Source: Bacteroides helcogenes P 36-108 (GTDB lineage: Bacteria > Bacteroidota > Bacteroidia > Bacteroidales > Bacteroidaceae). Taken from it: a stretch of DNA of 64,000 nucleotides. The notes under the pieces were generated by a model. The model was not told where the DNA came from. It saw only the letters and a program-made list of their open reading frames with translations, and did not search any database. The DNA is taken from NCBI RefSeq assembly GCF_000186225.1, contig NC_014933.1, positions 1,488,001-1,552,000 on the forward strand, given 5' to 3'. Within the stretch, counting starts at the first letter, position 1; every line of letters begins with the position of its first letter. The position numbers and the translations under genes are program-made. Below are positions 59,730-64,000 of this stretch, piece by piece.

Positions 59730-62700
59730 ATGCAGGATTTTGTTCATTTACACGTTCATACCCAATACTCTCTCCTTGACGGTCAGGCAAGCGTCAGCCG
59801 ATTGGTGGATAAGGCGATGAAGGATGGTATGAAAGGTATTGCCGTAACTGATCATGGTAACATGTTTGGCATTAAGGAGTTCACCAACTATGTCAATAAG
59901 AAAAACAGTGCTCCGAGAGGAGAAATCAAAGAGCTTAAGAAACGGATTGCCGGCATTGAAAGTGGTGAAATAGAGTGTGAGGACAGGGAAATGGAAATAG
60001 CCGGATGTCGCGCAAAGATAGCGGAAGCCGAAAGTAAGCTGTTCAAACCTGTCATCGGCTGCGAAATGTATGTGGCACGCCGCACTATGGACAAAAAGGA
60101 GGGTAAGCCTGATCAAAGCGGATACCACCTTATAGTATTGGCGAAAAATGAAAAGGGCTATCACAATCTTATTAAATTGGTGTCCCATGCTTGGACGCGG
60201 GGCTATTATATGCGTCCGCGAACCGACCGTAATGAATTGGAGAAATATCACGAAGGATTGATTATTTGCTCGGCTTGTATCGGCGGCGAGGTTCCTAAAA
60301 AAATCATTAATGACCGGCTTGAAGAAGCAGAAGAAGCCATTCGTTGGTATAAGAATCTTTTCGGTGATGATTATTATCTGGAACTTCAACGGCACAAGGC
60401 TACAGTGCCTCGTGCCAATCATGAAGCTTATCCCATGCAACAGAAGGCGAATGCCAAATTGTTGGAATATGCCAAGAAATATAATATAAAGGTTATCTGC
60501 TCTAATGATGTCCATTTTGTGGATGAGGAAAATGCGGAGGCTCACGACCGATTGATATGCCTCAGCACAGGCAAAGACCTGGATGACCCCAGCCGCATGC
60601 TTTATACCAAGCAAGAATGGATGAAGACCAAGGCGGAAATGAATGCTTTGTTTGAGGATATTCCCGAAGCATTGTCCAATACGCTGGAAATTTTGGATAA
60701 GGTAGAATATTATTCCATTGACCATGCGCCTATCATGCCTACTTTTGCTATTCCTGAAGATTTTGGGACGGAAGAGGAATATCGAAAAAAATATAGTGAA
60801 AAAGATTTATTTGACGAGTTCACGCAAGATGAGAATGGAAATGTTGTGCTGGATGAGGATGCTGCCAAGGCTAAGATAAAACGTTTGGGTGGTTATGAAA
60901 AATTGTACCGTATCAAATTGGAAGCTGACTATTTGGCTAAATTGGCGTTCGACGGGGCCAAGAAACTGTACGGTGACCCGCTGTCGGACGAAGTGAAGGA
61001 ACGTATGATTTTTGAACTGTACATCATGAAGACAATGGGCTTTCCGGGCTACTTCTTGATTGTGCAGGACTTTATCAATGCCGCCCGTACCCAATTAGGA
61101 GTTTCAGTAGGGCCGGGACGTGGATCGGCTGCCGGTTCGGCGGTGGCCTATTGCTTGGGTATAACCAAAATAGATCCTATTCAATATGACTTGCTGTTTG
61201 AGCGCTTTCTGAATCCGGACCGTATATCTTTGCCCGATATTGATGTGGATTTCGATGATGACGGACGTGGAGAGGTGCTTCGTTGGGTAACAGAGAAATA
61301 TGGACAGGAAAAGGTAGCCCACATTATCACATATGGCACTATGGCAACCAAACTGGCTATCAAGGATGTTGCACGTGTGCAGAAACTGCCTCTTTCTGAA
61401 TCAGACCGTTTGGCAAAACTTGTTCCCGACAAGATACCTGATAAAAAACTCAATCTGAAAAATGCTATCGAGTATGTGCCTGAATTGCAGGCGGCAGAGG
61501 CATCCCCTGATCCATTGGTAAGGGATACTCTGAAATATGCCAAGATGCTGGAAGGCAATGTGCGTGGAACCGGAGTGCATGCTTGCGGTACTATCATTTG
61601 CCGTGATGATATTACGGATTGGGTTCCGGTAAGCACCGCCGATGATAAAGAGACGGGGGAAAAGATGCTGGTAACCCAATATGAAGGTTCGGTGATTGAA
61701 GACACGGGGCTGATCAAGATGGATTTCCTTGGATTGAAAACTTTGTCCATTATCAAGGAAGCTGTCGCCAATGTGCGTTTGCATCGTGGTGTGGAACTTG
61801 ATATTGATAAAATCTCAATCAAAGATCCGGCTACTTATAAATTATATTGTGACGGTCGCACTATCGGAACTTTCCAATTTGAATCGGCAGGTATGCAGAA
61901 ATACTTGCGTGAGCTGCAACCCAGTACTTTCGAGGATCTGATAGCCATGAATGCCCTTTATCGTCCGGGACCTATGGACTACATTCCTGATTTCATCGAC
62001 CGTAAATGGGGACGTAAACCAATTGAATACGATATCCCCATCATGGAGAAATACCTGAAGGATACTTATGGAATTACTGTTTATCAGGAGCAAGTGATGC
62101 TTTTGTCCCGTTTGCTGGCGGACTTTACCCGTGGCGAATCCGATGCCTTGCGTAAGGCGATGGGTAAAAAACTGCGTGACAAGCTGGATCACATGAAGCC
62201 TAAGTTTATCGCCGGTGGACAGAAGAACGGACATGAGCCGAAGGTACTTGAAAAGATTTGGGCGGACTGGGAAAAGTTTGCTTCTTACGCTTTCAATAAA
62301 TCACATGCCACTTGTTATTCATGGGTAGCATATCAGACTGCTTTCCTGAAGGCGAACTATCCGGCAGAATATATGGCGGCAGTCATGAGCCGAAGTTTGT
62401 CGAACATTACGGATATCACCAAATTGATGGATGAATGCAAAGCTATGGGTATCAATACTCTGGGACCAGATGTGAATGAAAGTAACCTGAAGTTTACGGT
62501 GAACCGGGAAGGCAATATCCGTTTCGGGCTTGGTGCAGTGAAAGGTGTAGGCGAGGGCGCTGTGCAAAGTATTATGGAAGAACGTGAAAAGAATGGCCCG
62601 TACAAGGGAATATTTGATTTCGTACAACGTGTGAACTTGAATGCTTGCAATAAGAAGAATATTGAATGTCTTGCTTTGGCAGGTGGCTTCGATAGCTTCC

Positions 62701-63527
62701 CGGAATTAAAGCGTGAACAGTATTTTGCAGTAAATTCAAAAAATGAAATTTTTATAGAAACGCTGGTTCGTTATGGCAACCGGTATCAGGCAGACCAGGC
62801 TGCTGCCGCCAATTCTTTGTTTGGGGGCGAAAACGTGGTGGATATTGCCACTCCGGAAATTCTTCCGGCTGAACGTTGGAGTGATCTCGACCGCTTGAAC
62901 CGGGAGCGCGATCTGGTTGGCATCTATCTTTCTGCTCATCCGTTGGATGAGTATGCAGTAGTTTTGGAACATGTCTGCAATACGCGCATGGCAGAGGTGG
63001 AAGATAAACAGGCACTTGTTGGCCGTGAAATTACGATGGGAGGTATCGTTACTTCTGTGCGTCGGGGAATTAGTAAGAATGGCAATCCATACGGCATTGC
63101 CAAAATAGAGGATTATTCCGGATCGGCAGAGTTCCCTTTCTTCGGGAATGATTGGGTGACCTATCAAGGATATTTGGGCGAACGTACGTTTCTTTATATT
63201 AAGGCGCGTTGTCAACCCAAGCAGTGGCGTCAGGATGAATTGGAAATAAAGATTACTTCAATGGAACTTTTGCCTGATGTCAAAGAAAAGCTGATCGAAA
63301 AAATAACTATCCTTATTCCTCTCAGTGTATTGAATAAGTCTTTGGTAACTGAACTGGCAGAATTGACCAAAGAGCGTCCGGGTACTACGGAACTATATTT
63401 CAAGGTGACGGATCCTGATAGTAAGATGACGGTTGATTTGGTGTCCCGTCCGGTGAAACTTTCTGTGGGGCGCGAACTTATCTCTTACTTAAAAGAACGC
63501 CCTGACCTTGAGTTCCGGATAAATTAG
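59730..63527 (+). CDS. dnaE: DNA polymerase III alpha subunit
   Basis: The 1,265-residue replicative polymerase. The PHP domain opens FVHLHVHTQYSLLDG (HxH, residues 5-9). The palm has PDIDVDFDDDGR at about 500-510, with the catalytic acidic residues, preceded by GPGRGSAAGS. There follow the fingers (YQEQVMLLSRLLADF), an HhH region and a C-terminal OB-fold (GRE...GGIVTSVRRGISKNGNPYGIAKIEDYSG). It lacks an exonuclease domain, as DnaE does. Full length; divergent from psd. Confidence 0.97.
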   Translation: MQDFVHLHVHTQYSLLDGQASVSRLVDKAMKDGMKGIAVTDHGNMFGIKEFTNYVNKKNSAPRGEIKELKKRIAGIESGEIECEDREMEIAGCRAKIAEAESKLFKPVIGCEMYVARRTMDKKEGKPDQSGYHLIVLAKNEKGYHNLIKLVSHAWTRGYYMRPRTDRNELEKYHEGLIICSACIGGEVPKKIINDRLEEAEEAIRWYKNLFGDDYYLELQRHKATVPRANHEAYPMQQKANAKLLEYAKKYNIKVICSNDVHFVDEENAEAHDRLICLSTGKDLDDPSRMLYTKQEWMKTKAEMNALFEDIPEALSNTLEILDKVEYYSIDHAPIMPTFAIPEDFGTEEEYRKKYSEKDLFDEFTQDENGNVVLDEDAAKAKIKRLGGYEKLYRIKLEADYLAKLAFDGAKKLYGDPLSDEVKERMIFELYIMKTMGFPGYFLIVQDFINAARTQLGVSVGPGRGSAAGSAVAYCLGITKIDPIQYDLLFERFLNPDRISLPDIDVDFDDDGRGEVLRWVTEKYGQEKVAHIITYGTMATKLAIKDVARVQKLPLSESDRLAKLVPDKIPDKKLNLKNAIEYVPELQAAEASPDPLVRDTLKYAKMLEGNVRGTGVHACGTIICRDDITDWVPVSTADDKETGEKMLVTQYEGSVIEDTGLIKMDFLGLKTLSIIKEAVANVRLHRGVELDIDKISIKDPATYKLYCDGRTIGTFQFESAGMQKYLRELQPSTFEDLIAMNALYRPGPMDYIPDFIDRKWGRKPIEYDIPIMEKYLKDTYGITVYQEQVMLLSRLLADFTRGESDALRKAMGKKLRDKLDHMKPKFIAGGQKNGHEPKVLEKIWADWEKFASYAFNKSHATCYSWVAYQTAFLKANYPAEYMAAVMSRSLSNITDITKLMDECKAMGINTLGPDVNESNLKFTVNREGNIRFGLGAVKGVGEGAVQSIMEEREKNGPYKGIFDFVQRVNLNACNKKNIECLALAGGFDSFPELKREQYFAVNSKNEIFIETLVRYGNRYQADQAAAANSLFGGENVVDIATPEILPAERWSDLDRLNRERDLVGIYLSAHPLDEYAVVLEHVCNTRMAEVEDKQALVGREITMGGIVTSVRRGISKNGNPYGIAKIEDYSGSAEFPFFGNDWVTYQGYLGERTFLYIKARCQPKQWRQDELEIKITSMELLPDVKEKLIEKITILIPLSVLNKSLVTELAELTKERPGTTELYFKVTDPDSKMTVDLVSRPVKLSVGRELISYLKERPDLEFRIN

Positions 63528-63607
63528 TTATCTTTGCTCCGTCAATCGAGAATTGAATGTGTTATAACCGATAGTGAATTAATAATCAATATTTAATATT
63601 TAAAGAA

Positions 63608-63922
63608 ATGGCTTTAGTAATTACAGACAGCAATTATCAGGAACTTGTAGCGGGAGGGAAACCTGTCGTTATTGACTTTTGGGCGCCGTGGTGCGGACCT
63701 TGTAAGATGGTAGGCCCCATCATTGATGAATTGGCAGCCGAATATGAAGGCAGGGTAGTCATCGGTAAATGTGATGTAGATGAAAGTGGTGATGTAGCTG
63801 CTGAATATGGTATCCGGAATATCCCTACTGTGTTGTTCTTTAAGGATGGAAAACTGGTTGACAAACAAGTAGGATCTGCTCCGAAAACAGCATTCGCAGC
63901 TAAGATTGAAGCATTGCTGTAA
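63608..63922 (+). CDS. trxA: Thioredoxin
   Basis: A 104-residue protein with the WCGPC redox site (Cys29/Cys32) in FWAPWCGPCKMVGPIIDEL and the cis-Pro stretch IRNIPTVLFF. It is a cytoplasmic disulfide reductase recharged by thioredoxin reductase. It lies 80 bp behind dnaE. Confidence 0.96.
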   Translation: MALVITDSNYQELVAGGKPVVIDFWAPWCGPCKMVGPIIDELAAEYEGRVVIGKCDVDESGDVAAEYGIRNIPTVLFFKDGKLVDKQVGSAPKTAFAAKIEALL

Positions 63923-63961
63923 TAGCCGGACAGGAAGACATTAACCCTTAAAAATAAAGAT

Positions 63962-64000
63962 ATGGGACTGGAAGACGATTTTTTGCAGAATGATGTCGAT
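63962..64000 (+). CDS. Unidentified gene, first 13 codons
   Basis: The ATG at 63962, 39 bp after the trxA stop, opens MGLEDDFLQNDVD and runs off the window. The position just behind trxA on the same strand supports a real gene, but there is too little to identify it. Confidence 0.4.
   Translation, partial: MGLEDDFLQNDVD

Overview
The window comes from a Bacteroides-type chromosome (Bacteroidota). The evidence is three SusC/SusD outer-membrane pairs, a GLPGLI protein beside a TonB-type barrel, promoters of the TTTG/TAnnTTTG type, genes with weak Shine-Dalgarno signals, and Bacteroidota housekeeping neighbours such as DUF4954, DUF4834 and DUF3244 proteins. The species cannot be named from the sequence alone.

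Layout. 1-3.1 kb: the 5' part of a class A acid phosphatase and a membrane-tethered propeller/HTH regulator. 3.5-7.3 kb: a thiamine salvage operon (TPP riboswitch, TonB-dependent receptor, PnuC-type transporter, thiamine pyrophosphokinase). 7.3-14.8 kb: ordinary core genes (MscS channel, EamA transporter, tRNA-Lys, AI-2E permease, thymidine kinase, RsmI, a coiled-coil lipoprotein, a YjjG-type HAD nucleotidase, MarC). 15-32 kb: a SusC/SusD shufflon, the main finding. 32-41 kb: HflX, DUF4954, class I fumarase, an acyltransferase, RsgA, Frr, PyrH. 41-44 kb: a copper P-type ATPase preceded by an AraC regulator carrying its own HMA-like CxxC segment. 44-47 kb: TetR, MATE and TPR genes. 47-53 kb: a secretory cluster (TonB-type barrel, GLPGLI, a 56-residue exported peptide, DUF3244) with a TPR-TM-HTH regulator. 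53-64 kb: BirA, an MmcQ-like protein, YraN, an S41 protease, TadA, PssA/Psd, DnaE, thioredoxin and the start of one more gene.

The shufflon. One full-length susC (27174, + strand) has a promoter, a signal peptide and most of its carboxypeptidase-D-like domain. Two other susC genes on the - strand (22167-25073 and 16625-19348) have no start codon or signal peptide. Their homology begins abruptly at the same 18-bp sequence, AGTTCCGCGAAAACTTTG, that lies inside the full-length gene at codons 68-73. The copies in the silent genes are inverted relative to the expressed copy, and all three stay in the same reading frame across the site. A tyrosine recombinase gene lies between the expressed head and the silent bodies. 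Inversion would move the single promoter/signal-peptide head onto one of three different SusC bodies, each followed by its own SusD, so that one pair is made at a time. The recombinase travels inside the smallest invertible segment (about 2.3 kb). Next to it is an unexplained array of 22-bp-period repeats bounded by a 17-bp perfect inverted repeat. A 24-bp inverted repeat next to the outer terminators brackets the whole 17-kb locus. No polysaccharide-degrading enzymes lie in the locus, which suggests surface or receptor variation rather than a standard glycan-use locus. Shufflons of this general kind are known in Bacteroides; this particular arrangement, the repeat array and the outer repeats deserve a close look.
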